NCBI GenBank assembly: GCA_011174825.1
Contig: DUEZ01000071.1
Span: 1-64,000, forward strand
Direction: 5' to 3'
Source: Anaerolineae bacterium
GTDB taxonomy: Bacteria; Chloroflexota; Anaerolineae; Anaerolineales; E44-bin32
DNA: 64,000 bases
In this document: in pieces, positions 1-9,703 of the stretch
How the letters are laid out: each line of letters begins with the position of its first letter
How positions within the stretch are numbered: the first letter of the stretch is position 1
Made by a program: the position numbers and the translations under genes
The notes under the pieces: model-generated
The model's input: only the letters and a program-made list of their open reading frames with translations
Database searches by the model: none
Told to the model about the DNA's origin: nothing

Positions 1-225
1 GAGGCACCCTTGGTGGCCTTTGTGGACATCGATCCGTCCAAGATCGGGCGGACCCGACGAGGCATTCCGATCATTGCGCCGCAAGACCTACCAGCATGGT
101 GGCAGAGGTTCGATCATCCGGCTGCCCTGGCTGCGGTGGGTTCGAGAGGGGCTCGTGCATTGATCCGCGATCGGCTGACTGACATGGACCTCGTCGAAGG
201 CTCGGATTGGTGGGCAGTTGCATGA
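1..225 (+). CDS. C-terminal fragment of a glycosyltransferase-family-2-associated protein (5' truncated by window edge)
   Basis: Frame is open to position 1 (EAPLVAFVDIDPSKIGRTRRGIPIIAP...RGARALIRDRL). Resembles the C-terminal tail of some GT2 proteins from memory only. Confidence 0.45.
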   Translation, partial: EAPLVAFVDIDPSKIGRTRRGIPIIAPQDLPAWWQRFDHPAALAAVGSRGARALIRDRLTDMDLVEGSDWWAVA

Positions 226-228
226 GAA

Positions 229-325
229 AACTCCCTCTCCCTTCCAAGGGGAGGGCAGGGGTGAGGGTCTGCGCACACAGTAGACCTCCCCTCACCCTAA
301 CCCTCTCCCCACAGGGGAGAGGGAT
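229..325. repeat. REP-like palindromic repeat (CCCTCACCC-AACCCTCTCCCC..GGGGAGAGGG family)
   Basis: Inverted CCCTCTCCC/GGGGAGAGGG modules; the same family occurs at 9587-9622, 21590-21810 and 53836-53875. Confidence 0.8.
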
Positions 326-473
326 TGGGACCTCCAGAAGTAGGTCGGGCTCCCACGCCCGACCAAACGGCGGCATGGGAGCCGCCTCTACAGAAAAAAC
401 CCCAAAGGGGAAAGGGGGCATTTCACACTGTCGTTGTCATTGAATCGATCGGGATGAGGATGGGTCCTCCGAT

Positions 474-803
474 CTATCCTCGATCCTTGAGCAGCACAAG
501 CATCATCAGGACCGGTGTCATGGCCCGAACGCTGTGAGGGTGATTTGGGGGCAGATAGACCCAGGTCCCGGGCTCGGCCGTAAAAGGGTCATCCCCCAAT
601 ATAAGCTGCGCATTTCCGTTGAGAAAAGTCAACATCGCCGGCTGGGAGGCGGTATGCTCCGAAAGTTCTTGCCCCTCAGCGAAGCCAAAAAGAACGACCT
701 TTACCCCTTCATCGTCATGCACCGTGCGGCTGACAATGCTGTCCACTGGGATGTCGGGGATCATGTCCTTCATGCTGGAGATGAAATTGTAGGTCTCAGA
801 CAT
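474..803 (-). CDS. cupin domain-containing protein
   Basis: 109 aa with cupin-like EHTASQPAMLTFLNGNAQLILGD...PGTWVYLPPNHPHSVRA. Confidence 0.8.
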   Translation of the reverse strand: MSETYNFISSMKDMIPDIPVDSIVSRTVHDDEGVKVVLFGFAEGQELSEHTASQPAMLTFLNGNAQLILGDDPFTAEPGTWVYLPPNHPHSVRAMTPVLMMLVLLKDRG

Positions 804-875
804 CGTAGAACCCTCCCCATGGAATATCCCTCACTCGACCATCTGGAGACTATGCAGCCCAAGTGAGTCTACAAC

Positions 876-2093
876 CTACAATCGTTCTAAAGCTTCTGGC
901 ATCGGATCAGCAGAGAACCAAAAGATTGCAGCGGTCACGATAGCCGAGGTAAGGCACCAGGCGCATGTCGCACCGATGACGAAGGGTTCAAGAAAGGTGA
1001 GGTAGATCGAGAAGAGCGTACCAAAAGCCGTCATCCCAAAGATCGCCACGGACGCGAAATCGGAAAGACGATCCATATCCAGACGAGCGACGACCCACGC
1101 TCCAAAGATGAGGAAATAACCAATCAGCCCCAATAGGCCTACCGGGAGTACACCAAACAACACGGCGTATTTGCTCTGCTGAACGGTGTTGCAGTCCCCT
1201 ACGGGACCGCATACCGCCTCGGCACCACTGGTCTCGACAAAGGTCAGATATCCAGCCACAAGGATCCCTACGATGGCAAGGATCGGAATAAGCACTGAGC
1301 GCTGATCAGAGGTTCGTGGAGCAGACTGTTGAAACACCCGTATCGATGTAATGATGAAGGTGACGATCAAACCGATCAACACGACGATCGAGAGGATATT
1401 GCCGACCAAATCGTTTTTAATCCTGTCGACCACTGTTGTTTGTTGTCCATCAAAGGTAAATATCGGGCTTGGGGTTGGTGCTAGAGGCGGTTTTGTGGCC
1501 GACATTGTCTCGCCAGGCGTTGACGCTTCAGGTAGCTCTGTAGGCGTAACGGTCTCCTCAACCGTCGGTTCTGCTGGTGGATAAGGGACCAACTGCGACA
1601 ATAATTCCTCTAAACCAGGGATGTCTGGCCAATCAATCCCACCTTGGGCGAGTCCCTGCTCAACGATGCCGGGAAATTGCTGAGGGATATCGACCGAGCC
1701 GTAGAGCATCGTTTCCCCTACGATTAAGTAAGGCACCCCTGTCCGGTCATGCGCATCGAAGTACTCAATCGTGAACCAATAGAGCTCACCACCCGCGGTG
1801 GTCGAGGCGTCTACATAGAGGATCTGCAGCTTATCACCCATGGCCATGATCACCGGCGGCACTTGGTCAGGCTCTACAGGCTCTTCAGTCGGCAGGTAGA
1901 CCCACTCGATTTGAGTATTGAATATTTCTAATATCACAGGGAGATGCTCGGTCATTACGATATGACAATGGGGACAGGTGGGTAAGTAAAAAAGGATCGC
2001 CTTCACGACGGAGTCCTGCGCAGCTGCAGGGGGAACCAGAACAGCAAAGGCGATGGCGAAGACCAATAAGCTACAAATCAGGAAACGTTTCAT
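876..2093 (-). CDS. Thioredoxin-like domain (CPHC) fused to C-terminal vitamin K epoxide reductase (VKOR) membrane domain
   Basis: Signal peptide; FYLPTCPHCHIVMTEHLPVI; then VKOR features CGPVGDCNTVQQSKYAVLFGVLPVGLLG and CAWCLTSA with TM segments. Confidence 0.85.
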   Translation of the reverse strand: MKRFLICSLLVFAIAFAVLVPPAAAQDSVVKAILFYLPTCPHCHIVMTEHLPVILEIFNTQIEWVYLPTEEPVEPDQVPPVIMAMGDKLQILYVDASTTAGGELYWFTIEYFDAHDRTGVPYLIVGETMLYGSVDIPQQFPGIVEQGLAQGGIDWPDIPGLEELLSQLVPYPPAEPTVEETVTPTELPEASTPGETMSATKPPLAPTPSPIFTFDGQQTTVVDRIKNDLVGNILSIVVLIGLIVTFIITSIRVFQQSAPRTSDQRSVLIPILAIVGILVAGYLTFVETSGAEAVCGPVGDCNTVQQSKYAVLFGVLPVGLLGLIGYFLIFGAWVVARLDMDRLSDFASVAIFGMTAFGTLFSIYLTFLEPFVIGATCAWCLTSAIVTAAIFWFSADPMPEALERL

Positions 2094-2149
2094 ATCGCTG
2101 TGATTGTTTTACAAGATAATAGTTTGTAATTATACCGCTGTCTAACAGA

Positions 2150-2863
2150 CTAACCCTCCCTGAGGGTCCACAATCTATCAAGAACGGTCTCCAGTCGGGT
2201 TCCGAGCGCTTCATCTCTGGCTGTGGTGACATCATCCTCGTTTTCGAAAATGACGTAGGGGACCTGTATCCCTCGTACGGTCAAATGGGTAGGACTGTCG
2301 CTGGTGAAATCAGCCCAGTCGTCCTCGTGGTAGAGATGTTCCATCTTTTGATCAGCTAAGCTGTGCTCAAGGATGCTGTCAGGGCGTTCGGGATTCTGAC
2401 GTCGGCGGTTCTTACGCAGCGATTCCTCATAAGAAACCTGAACATACAAACAGGCTGCCTTTCTCAAGATAGCGTCGCTCAGATGTTGATAAGCGGCCCG
2501 ATAGCCTCCGTGTTCTTTCCCGCGCGAGAACTCGATTACAGCCGTGCACTCACTCCTGGCATCGCGACGCCATTTGTCGTAATTTAGACTAAGCCGTCGG
2601 ATCAGCAGATGCCAAAAATCGTGGTGGAGAAAATCTTCATCTGGGGTGGTGTGCAGCCTCGGTCGATCTAAGATATGTTCCAATATCTTATCTTCCTCAA
2701 GCCAAGCCCAAAGTAATGGGAAGTCGTCCAAGCTGTGAATCGGGCCCACATGGAAGCGCTCAATCCTCTCATCCAATGGGGTGTGTTTTAAGTAGTGTGA
2801 GATCTCGCTCTTGCCCGCTGCGGGGCGGGCATTCAAGATCAGTATGGGAAAGATGTTGTTCAT
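2150..2863 (-). CDS. P-loop NTPase/kinase-like hypothetical protein
   Basis: N-terminal PILILNARPAAGKSEISHYL resembles a Walker A motif; 237 aa uninterrupted ORF. Confidence 0.6.
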   Translation of the reverse strand: MNNIFPILILNARPAAGKSEISHYLKHTPLDERIERFHVGPIHSLDDFPLLWAWLEEDKILEHILDRPRLHTTPDEDFLHHDFWHLLIRRLSLNYDKWRRDARSECTAVIEFSRGKEHGGYRAAYQHLSDAILRKAACLYVQVSYEESLRKNRRRQNPERPDSILEHSLADQKMEHLYHEDDWADFTSDSPTHLTVRGIQVPYVIFENEDDVTTARDEALGTRLETVLDRLWTLREG

Positions 2864-3346
2864 TTCTCGCTCGCAATATGTATGATGAGTTCCCGAAAGG
2901 CTACATCAATCATCTTGGTCGAAACTCATTCCAACCTGTTATTCTGAAATCATATGTTAAAACGTAGCCCCAACAAGCCACGCCTGATGGGTTGCCGGAA
3001 CAAGCAAGATCTTCGAGACAAGTGTAATTACACATTGTAATTGATCTGATGCTTGCATGTTCCATGCCTTGGCAGATTTTTACGTGAGCGAGGACATCCG
3101 TCAAGCCTAAACATGATGGATGTTCTAGCGAAACAGACTCATGATTCCTTTTTGCATGACGCCACAGCCTAGATGTAGGCTGGGTAATCTACAACACCCA
3201 CCACCTCCTCCACCCTATTTTTCATCATCCCACCCCCTCTCCTAATGTACAAGGTGGTAGAATTCCATGAAGCACACCCCTAGAGTCTTGGCAATCTGAG
3301 AACCCGCTCGGTCGTCACCTTGGGTTAAGTTCGGAGAAGGGCTCGT

Positions 3347-3775
3347 ATGACAAACCGCTGTATATTCTGTCGCATCATCGCCGGTCAAGCAGAAGCCAGC
3401 ATTGTCTATCGTGATGAATTCGTAACGGCTTTCATGGACATTCGCCCGATAAATCCCGGTCACCTGCTCGTGGTGCCCAACCGACACGCGTCAAATTTGG
3501 GTGAAGTAGATGATAATGTGGGTGGTCACATGTTTGTCGTAGGTAGAAAGCTCGCCTCGGCTCTTAGGCACTCAGAACTGCGCTGTGATGGGGTCAATCT
3601 CTTCGTGGCGGATGGTGCTGTAGCCGGTCAAACCGTATTCCACAGCCACTTACATGTCGTTCCCCGTCGTGCAGGGGACGGCTTTGGGTTTCATTTCCCT
3701 CCGGGGTACACCCGAGGTACCTCACGGGCGGATCTCGATGCTGTTGCCGCCAAGGTGAGAGCTGTTCTGGACTAG
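3347..3775 (+). CDS. HIT family (histidine triad) protein
   Basis: CIFCRIIAGQAEASIVY... and HSHLHVVPR triad. Confidence 0.93.
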   Translation: MTNRCIFCRIIAGQAEASIVYRDEFVTAFMDIRPINPGHLLVVPNRHASNLGEVDDNVGGHMFVVGRKLASALRHSELRCDGVNLFVADGAVAGQTVFHSHLHVVPRRAGDGFGFHFPPGYTRGTSRADLDAVAAKVRAVLD

Positions 3776-3832
3776 AACTGGATAGAAAAAACGTAACACG
3801 ATGTTGCTCGGGCAATGGATAACAAGTGAGAG

Positions 3833-4435
3833 ATGATGAACGCCATTCAAAATGTGTGTGTTTTTTGCGGCTCGAGTGACAAGGTCGGTGAACCCTATCT
3901 GAAAGCAGCAAGGGAGATGGGACGAGCCCTGGCAAGGAGGAACCTAACTTTAATCTATGGAGCAGGAGGCACAGGTTTGATGGGCGCTCTGGCGGACGCT
4001 GCGCTTGCAGATGGTGCGCACGTAGTGGGTATAACACCGGAGAGCTTCAATACCCCTCAACTTATGCACCCGAATCTACAAGAATTACATGTCGTCAAGA
4101 CCATGCATGAACGCAAAGCCTTGATGGTAGACATCTCCGACGCTTTCATCGCATTACCAGGGGGATACGGTACGCTTGAAGAGCTGTTTGAAATCCTTTG
4201 TTGGGCTCAAGTCGGTCTACATAGCAAACCGGTTGGAGTCTTGGATTCGTTGGGATACTATGAACCTCTTAACACGCTTATCGAACACGCTCGCCAAGAG
4301 GGATTTATCTATGAGGAGCACCGAGGCCTGCTGATACGCGACGCCGATCCCGATGCTTTGCTCGATCAAATGGCAATGTACCAACCACCAGAGGGATTGG
4401 AGCGTTGGGTGGATCGACCTGAGGAGGGGCAATGA
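3833..4435 (+). CDS. LOG family / TIGR00730 Rossmann-fold protein
   Basis: VCVFCGSSDK, GGAGTGLMG-like and GGYGTLEELFE motifs. Confidence 0.93.
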   Translation: MMNAIQNVCVFCGSSDKVGEPYLKAAREMGRALARRNLTLIYGAGGTGLMGALADAALADGAHVVGITPESFNTPQLMHPNLQELHVVKTMHERKALMVDISDAFIALPGGYGTLEELFEILCWAQVGLHSKPVGVLDSLGYYEPLNTLIEHARQEGFIYEEHRGLLIRDADPDALLDQMAMYQPPEGLERWVDRPEEGQ

Positions 4436-4896
4436 ACGCAGCCCAATTCTTTGATCATTGGAACAAAATCTGGAGGGATTTACAGCGCGCGGTGTCGATG
4501 CTGAAGGATGAACATTTGGATTTCCGTCCCGCAGAGTGTTATCACCGCAGCGTGAGGGACATCTTGCTCCACATCATCGAAATCGAGCAATTCTGGATCC
4601 ACGATGTCATCCAAAAGGGAAGCTCCACAGTTTCCAATGAGGACAAGGGGCAATTGCAAACAGTAGCCGAGATCCAAGAGGAAATGGATGCGGTACACAA
4701 GCGGACGATGGATTTCTTGGCTACTGTGCCGGTTGAGGATTTCAACCGCATCGTCCAGGTTCCCCAGAATGGCACACCCAAATTGGGCTGGATCTTCTGG
4801 CACATCTTCGAGCAGCAGATCCACCATCGCGGCGAACTCTATCTCTGCCTGAGTTTGCTGGGTATGGATCGACCAAAGACCGACCGCCCGGGCTAG
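4432..4896 (+). CDS. DinB family protein
   Basis: DinB-like four-helix pattern with H residues (DILLHIIEIEQFWI; FWHIFEQQIHHRGEL); 4-nt overlap with upstream gene. Confidence 0.85.
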   Translation: MNAAQFFDHWNKIWRDLQRAVSMLKDEHLDFRPAECYHRSVRDILLHIIEIEQFWIHDVIQKGSSTVSNEDKGQLQTVAEIQEEMDAVHKRTMDFLATVPVEDFNRIVQVPQNGTPKLGWIFWHIFEQQIHHRGELYLCLSLLGMDRPKTDRPG

Positions 4897-4962
4897 AACG
4901 ATCATTCTGTTTGATTAACTCGGAGGTCGGCAAACGGCGGAGGTTTGAAAACCTGCACACCC

Positions 4963-6207
4963 ATGTCTGAAACCATACGATTGCTGCATTTCGCCGACCT
5001 ACATGTCGGCATGGAGAACTACGGAAGGTTAGACCCCACCACTGGCACCTCGAGCCGTGTGCGTGATTTCCTGGATCGCTTGGATGAGGTGGTCGATTAT
5101 GCACTTAAGCACGATGCTGACCTAGCAATATTCTCCGGTGATGCCTTCAAGAATCGTGACCCTGAGCCCACACAACAGCGTGAATTTGCCCGACGGATGA
5201 AGCGATTGGCTGATGCGGTCCCCACGCTTCTACTGGTCGGTAACCACGATATGCCCGGCATGGCAGCGAAAGCCAACAGTTTGGATATCTTTCGGGCTTT
5301 GGATGTGCCCGGGGTGACTGTCGGTTATAAGTCTGACAGTCGTGTGATCGAGACGCGGCACGGACCGGTCTTCTTGGCTTGGATTCCTTACCCAATGCGT
5401 AATCGTCTGCTAAGCCGGGAGGAGCACGCTGGTAAGTCGATCGAAGAGCTTGAGAACGCGCTTCGTGAGGTGGTATCCGACCTCGTAGAGGATTTGGAGA
5501 AAGAAGCGGACTCCCATGATATGCCGCGTGTGTTAGCCGGGCATTTCTCGGTCGCCGAAGCTGAATTCGGCTCCGAGCGATCGGTGATGCTCGGACGAGA
5601 TGTGGCAGTCTTTTTGTCCACCTTAGCTGACCCCCGATGGGATTATGTCGCCTTGGGCCATATCCACAAACATCAGGTGCTTAACCCGGGTCATTACCCA
5701 CCTGTGGTTTACAGCGGATCGTTGGAGCGGATCGATTTCGGCGAAGAGGATCAAGAGAAGGGTTTCTGTTGGGTAGAGCTAGCAAGGGAAAGGACGACTT
5801 GGCGTTTCGTGCCAGTGGAGGCGAGAACTTTCCATACCCTACGTGTAGATGCACGGGAAGCTCCGGACCCGACAGCCGCTGTCCTTGCTGAGCTTGAAGG
5901 CTTGTCCCTCGAAGGTGCTATTGTCCGCGTCATTGTCCAATTGCAGACGGAGCAGGAGGCAGCGCTAAGAGATCGTGATGTTGAACAAGCACTCGATATG
6001 GCCGCCCATGCCTCGCTCGTACGTGAGGTAGAGGCTGAGGTAAGGGCCAGGCTGGGTGACCTCGAGCCACAGACTCTTACCCCGTTGGAGTTGGTTGAAC
6101 GCTATTTTCAATCCCGTGAGGTGGAGCAAGAGCGTATCGATACGCTGCTAGCAAAAGCCGAAGAGTTGTTGCAGGAGGGGTTAGCGAACCCGCTGCTCTC
6201 GACCTAA
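4963..6207 (+). CDS. sbcD: Exonuclease SbcCD subunit D (Mre11-like)
   Basis: LLHFADLHVG, GDAFKNRDP, GNHDMP, GHIHKHQ metallophosphoesterase motifs; followed by sbcC. Confidence 0.93.
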   Translation: MSETIRLLHFADLHVGMENYGRLDPTTGTSSRVRDFLDRLDEVVDYALKHDADLAIFSGDAFKNRDPEPTQQREFARRMKRLADAVPTLLLVGNHDMPGMAAKANSLDIFRALDVPGVTVGYKSDSRVIETRHGPVFLAWIPYPMRNRLLSREEHAGKSIEELENALREVVSDLVEDLEKEADSHDMPRVLAGHFSVAEAEFGSERSVMLGRDVAVFLSTLADPRWDYVALGHIHKHQVLNPGHYPPVVYSGSLERIDFGEEDQEKGFCWVELARERTTWRFVPVEARTFHTLRVDAREAPDPTAAVLAELEGLSLEGAIVRVIVQLQTEQEAALRDRDVEQALDMAAHASLVREVEAEVRARLGDLEPQTLTPLELVERYFQSREVEQERIDTLLAKAEELLQEGLANPLLST

Positions 6208-6215
6208 ATGATATC

Positions 6216-6340
6216 GAAGCACTTGTGCTGAGCGATGCCGAAGCACCTGTAATGAGCAAAGTCGAAGCACCTGTGCTGAGCAAAGTCGAAGCACCTGTAC
6301 TGAGCGATGCCGAAGCACCTGTAATGAGCAAAGTCGAAGC
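6216..6340. repeat. 24-bp tandem repeat array (5 copies plus 5 nt) between sbcD and sbcC
   Basis: Consensus GAAGCACCTGTRMTGAGCRAWGYC counted directly; the last partial unit abuts the ATG at 6341. Confidence 0.95.
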
Positions 6341-8434
6341 ATGATCCCGATTGAACTTGAGTTACGTAATTTCCTAGCTTATCGTGATCCTGGTCCTTTG
6401 AGTTTCGAGGGGATCCATATCGCCTGTTTGGCTGGTCCGAACGGCGCAGGAAAATCCTCACTCCTTGACGCCATCACATGGGCGTTGTGGGGAAAAGCAC
6501 GGGTCAATGCTCCTGATGAGTTAATTCATCAGGGCCAAACGGAGATGCAGGTTAATTTGACCTTCGACTTGGGAGGCTCTCTCTTCCGAGTCATGCGCCA
6601 ACGAAAAACAGGCAAACGTGGCGTCTCGCTCTTGGAACTCCAAGCATGGGACACGGGGACAGATTCCTGGAGAGGGATTTCAGAGAAAACGATGCGGGAA
6701 ACGCAGCAAAAGATCGAGGAATTGCTGCGGCTCGACTATGACACTTTTGTCAATTCAGCTTTTCTGGTGCAGGGAAGGGCTGACGAATTCACCACGAAAA
6801 CGCCCAGCCTGCGCAAGCAGGTGCTATCCACCATCCTTGGATTATCAAGCTGGGAGGATTACGAACGGCGGGCACGTGATCGGATCGCAGAAACCAAAAC
6901 CGGGATGCATCGTCTGGAAGGCCGCTTGGACGAGATCGATCGGGAGCTATCCCAGCGTGATACATATGAAGCCGAGTTGACTGCAGCGGAATCGACGGCG
7001 CGAGAAGTGGCTGCTCGATTAGATGCCGCAGAAAAACAATGGGCGAACCTGGAGCAGACACGGCATGCACTGGTCGCGTTTCAACGTCAGATCGATGACC
7101 TGACAAGACGGATAACTTCGAACGAGCGCGAGATCACTGAAACTGAAAAGGAGCGAGCCATTGCCGTAACGCAGGCAGACAAAGAGGCGCTAAAAGCTGT
7201 GTTGGGAGAGGTCCAAAAGGTGCTCATCGATCTCAATCCAATTCAAGCTCAACATGAGAAGGTTTCAGAGAAGCGAAGGGCCACCGCGGAAGAGATCGCT
7301 CGTTTAGAGGGGATCAACCAAGCTTTGGGACCTGAGACGGAGCCGGTCAAGGCGCGAGTGTCAGTGCTGGAGGCGGCCACCGAGCCGGTCTGTCCGACCT
7401 GTGGTCAACCGCTGACCGATGAGCACCGAAAAACGCTTGTAGCTGACCTCGAGCATGAAATCAACGTACGACGGGAACAGTACCGGGACAACCGAGATCG
7501 CATCCAAGAGCTCCAAACCCAGATTGTCGAGTTCGACCGAAAGCGATCGGAGCTAGAAGTGCAACTCGCTGAGCGCCCGGGCTTAGAAAAGAGAGTAGGT
7601 GAGTTAGAGTCCTCCCTGGGTCATGCTGACGAGGCGGCTCGAAGAGTCGAAGAGTTAGCGGACATGCTCAAGCGAAGATCGGGTGAGTTGGCTGGTGATC
7701 GGCTGCAACGTGAAGAATTAGAGAGCCAAGTTGAAGAAGCCGAGCATCGCTTGAGAGCAGCTTCGTTGTCCCAGGAGGACTTAGATCAACTGCGGAAAAC
7801 AAAACGTTTGGCAGACGAGCGCGTCGGAGGTGCTCGCCAGAAGCTAGGGGCGCTGGACGCCTTCGAAAAACAACGTTCTGAAACGCTTGTAGAGCGAGAG
7901 AGGTTGGCCAACGATCTAGGGTTGTACGAGGATCTTCGGGAGGCCTTTGGTAAGCGCGGCGTACCAGCGATGATCATTGAAACCGCCGTGCCAGAACTCG
8001 AACGATCGTCTAACGAATTGTTGGGGCGCATGACCGACGGTCGCATGCATGTGCGGATCGAGACACAACGCGAAATAAAGACCGGCGAGGTGAGGGAAGC
8101 CTTAGACATCATTATCTCCGATGAACTAGGCAGCCGACCCTATGAACTCTACTCAGGAGGTGAAAGCTTCCGAATCAATTTCGCCATTCGCATCGCCCTT
8201 TCCCGCTTGTTGGCCCGCCGCGCGGGCGCTCAACTGCGTACCCTTTTCATTGATGAGGGCTTTGGAACCCAAGACGCACGCGGCCGTGAGCACTTGGTGG
8301 CAGCCATCAACACCATCCAGGATGACTTCGATCGTATCCTGGTCATTACCCACATCGATGAACTCAAGGAAGCCTTCCCTGCTCGCATCGAAGTTTCCAA
8401 GACGCCGCAGGGATCGCAATTCAGTTTCACATAG
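6341..8434 (+). CDS. sbcC: Exonuclease SbcCD subunit C (Rad50-like SMC ATPase)
   Basis: GPNGAGKSSLLDAI Walker A, CPTCGQPL zinc hook, ELYSGGESFRINFAIRIALS signature, LFIDEGFGTQD Walker B. Confidence 0.95.
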   Translation: MIPIELELRNFLAYRDPGPLSFEGIHIACLAGPNGAGKSSLLDAITWALWGKARVNAPDELIHQGQTEMQVNLTFDLGGSLFRVMRQRKTGKRGVSLLELQAWDTGTDSWRGISEKTMRETQQKIEELLRLDYDTFVNSAFLVQGRADEFTTKTPSLRKQVLSTILGLSSWEDYERRARDRIAETKTGMHRLEGRLDEIDRELSQRDTYEAELTAAESTAREVAARLDAAEKQWANLEQTRHALVAFQRQIDDLTRRITSNEREITETEKERAIAVTQADKEALKAVLGEVQKVLIDLNPIQAQHEKVSEKRRATAEEIARLEGINQALGPETEPVKARVSVLEAATEPVCPTCGQPLTDEHRKTLVADLEHEINVRREQYRDNRDRIQELQTQIVEFDRKRSELEVQLAERPGLEKRVGELESSLGHADEAARRVEELADMLKRRSGELAGDRLQREELESQVEEAEHRLRAASLSQEDLDQLRKTKRLADERVGGARQKLGALDAFEKQRSETLVERERLANDLGLYEDLREAFGKRGVPAMIIETAVPELERSSNELLGRMTDGRMHVRIETQREIKTGEVREALDIIISDELGSRPYELYSGGESFRINFAIRIALSRLLARRAGAQLRTLFIDEGFGTQDARGREHLVAAINTIQDDFDRILVITHIDELKEAFPARIEVSKTPQGSQFSFT

Positions 8435-8640
8435 AGGCGTCAAACAAGCGCACCTTTCGACAGGTCTTGTCCTGGGTTTGCCGAAGTGCTCAGCTAAATT
8501 TATTGTCATTCTGAGGCGCGCAACGCCGAAAAACATCGTTATTATGAGAAGGAGGCATTTGAAATAGGAAAACGAGATCCTTCTCGGAGTCGAAGGTCTC
8601 GTGTATGCCGAGGGGCTCAAGGAAGTCATCCCAAAAGGTA

Positions 8641-8743
8641 TGTCATTCTGAGCGCCGTAAGGCGCGAAGAATCCCTATTATGCAACTATTTCAAATGCTT
8701 CATCATAGGGATTCTTCGCTCGCTTCGCTCACTCAGAATGACA
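8641..8743. repeat. Long inverted intergenic repeat, TGTCATTCTGAG..AGAATCCCTAT / ATAGGGATTCT..CTCAGAATGACA
   Basis: Nested inverted arms read directly; family members at 43544-43699, 43834-43927, 62342-62493 and 62757-62857. Confidence 0.9.
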
Positions 8744-9041
8744 TATATATGAGGGTCATTCTAAGCACACCCTTTTACAACTCTTTGGCAAGTTTCCTTC
8801 GGCAAGCTTAGGACAGGCATGATAGGAACGACAGGACTCAGGAAAATGCAGGCTCAGGGTGCTTCTCTTGGTAAACTCGACAATCATCCGCCGACAGTCA
8901 TCCTGTGCCTGTCGAAGGATGACTGTCGAAAAATAACGACCACCTTCAAATTCGCGATGCTTTCGACACCACGATTGCATCAGGACAATGCAGGTCCTAG
9001 GCGTTTATCCCAAACTATCATACGAAGAGGTATCGTTGGCC

Positions 9042-9494
9042 ATGCAATTACAGAAACTCTTTCAACGAATCGGCAATGTGTTCATTGGGGCCATCCTGCG
9101 CTCACCATTCCATGCAATGCTCAGCCAGAACACCTTGCTGCTCACCTTCACCGGCAGGGCAAGCGGTAAACGGTATACCACTCCAGTTAATTACGTTCCC
9201 ATTGGTGATGATCTCTTCATAGTCAGTAGAAAAGAACGAACTTGGTGGCGCAACCTGCGCGGTGGGGTTCCTGTGGTGTTTCGACTTCAGGGACGTACGA
9301 TAACCGGATGGGGGGAAGCCTTTGAGGATGAGGCGGAGGTTGAAAGAGGTTTACTGACCTACCTACAGTCGTTCCCCAGCTTTGCTAAGTTCTTTGAGGT
9401 CGGGCTCGATGAGAATGGTCTTCCCAACCGAGAGGACATCGCTCGGGCTGCCCAACCGAGAGTCTTGGTCAAGCTCAAGAGAGATGAGCATTGA
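9042..9494 (+). CDS. Nitroreductase/quinone reductase-family (F420/DUF385-like) protein
   Basis: LLTFTGRASGKRYTTPVNYVPIGDDLFIVSRKERTWWRNLRGG; start chosen at ATG 9042. Confidence 0.75.
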   Translation: MQLQKLFQRIGNVFIGAILRSPFHAMLSQNTLLLTFTGRASGKRYTTPVNYVPIGDDLFIVSRKERTWWRNLRGGVPVVFRLQGRTITGWGEAFEDEAEVERGLLTYLQSFPSFAKFFEVGLDENGLPNREDIARAAQPRVLVKLKRDEH

Positions 9495-9586
9495 CCTATC
9501 CCTGGACCGGAGGATAATGGCCCGATGGGAGTGGGAGAGAGAATCGGTTGGTCATGGGAATCCGACCTACTTCTGGAGGACACAGC

Positions 9587-9622
9587 CCCTCTCCCCTGTG
9601 GGGAGAGGGTTAGGGTGAGGGG
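9587..9622. repeat. REP-like palindrome CCCCTCTCCCCTGTGGGGAGAGGGTTAGGGTGAGGGG
   Basis: Same family as 229-325, opposite orientation. Confidence 0.85.
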
Positions 9623-9703
9623 AGCTTTACTTTGCGCGTACACCCTAACACTAGCCTTCCATCACTAAGCGAATAAGTCGTCAGAAACGAAAAGGCACTC
9701 AGC

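Noticed and set aside
6204-6461. Minus-strand ORF encoding a repetitive CFDFAHYRCFGIAQ peptide
   Set aside because: It is only the translation of the 24-bp DNA tandem repeat and overlaps the start of sbcC; no independent coding evidence.
8230-8629. Minus-strand ORFs over the sbcC 3' end
   Set aside because: Antisense to the conserved SbcC ATPase C-terminus and extending into repeat DNA.
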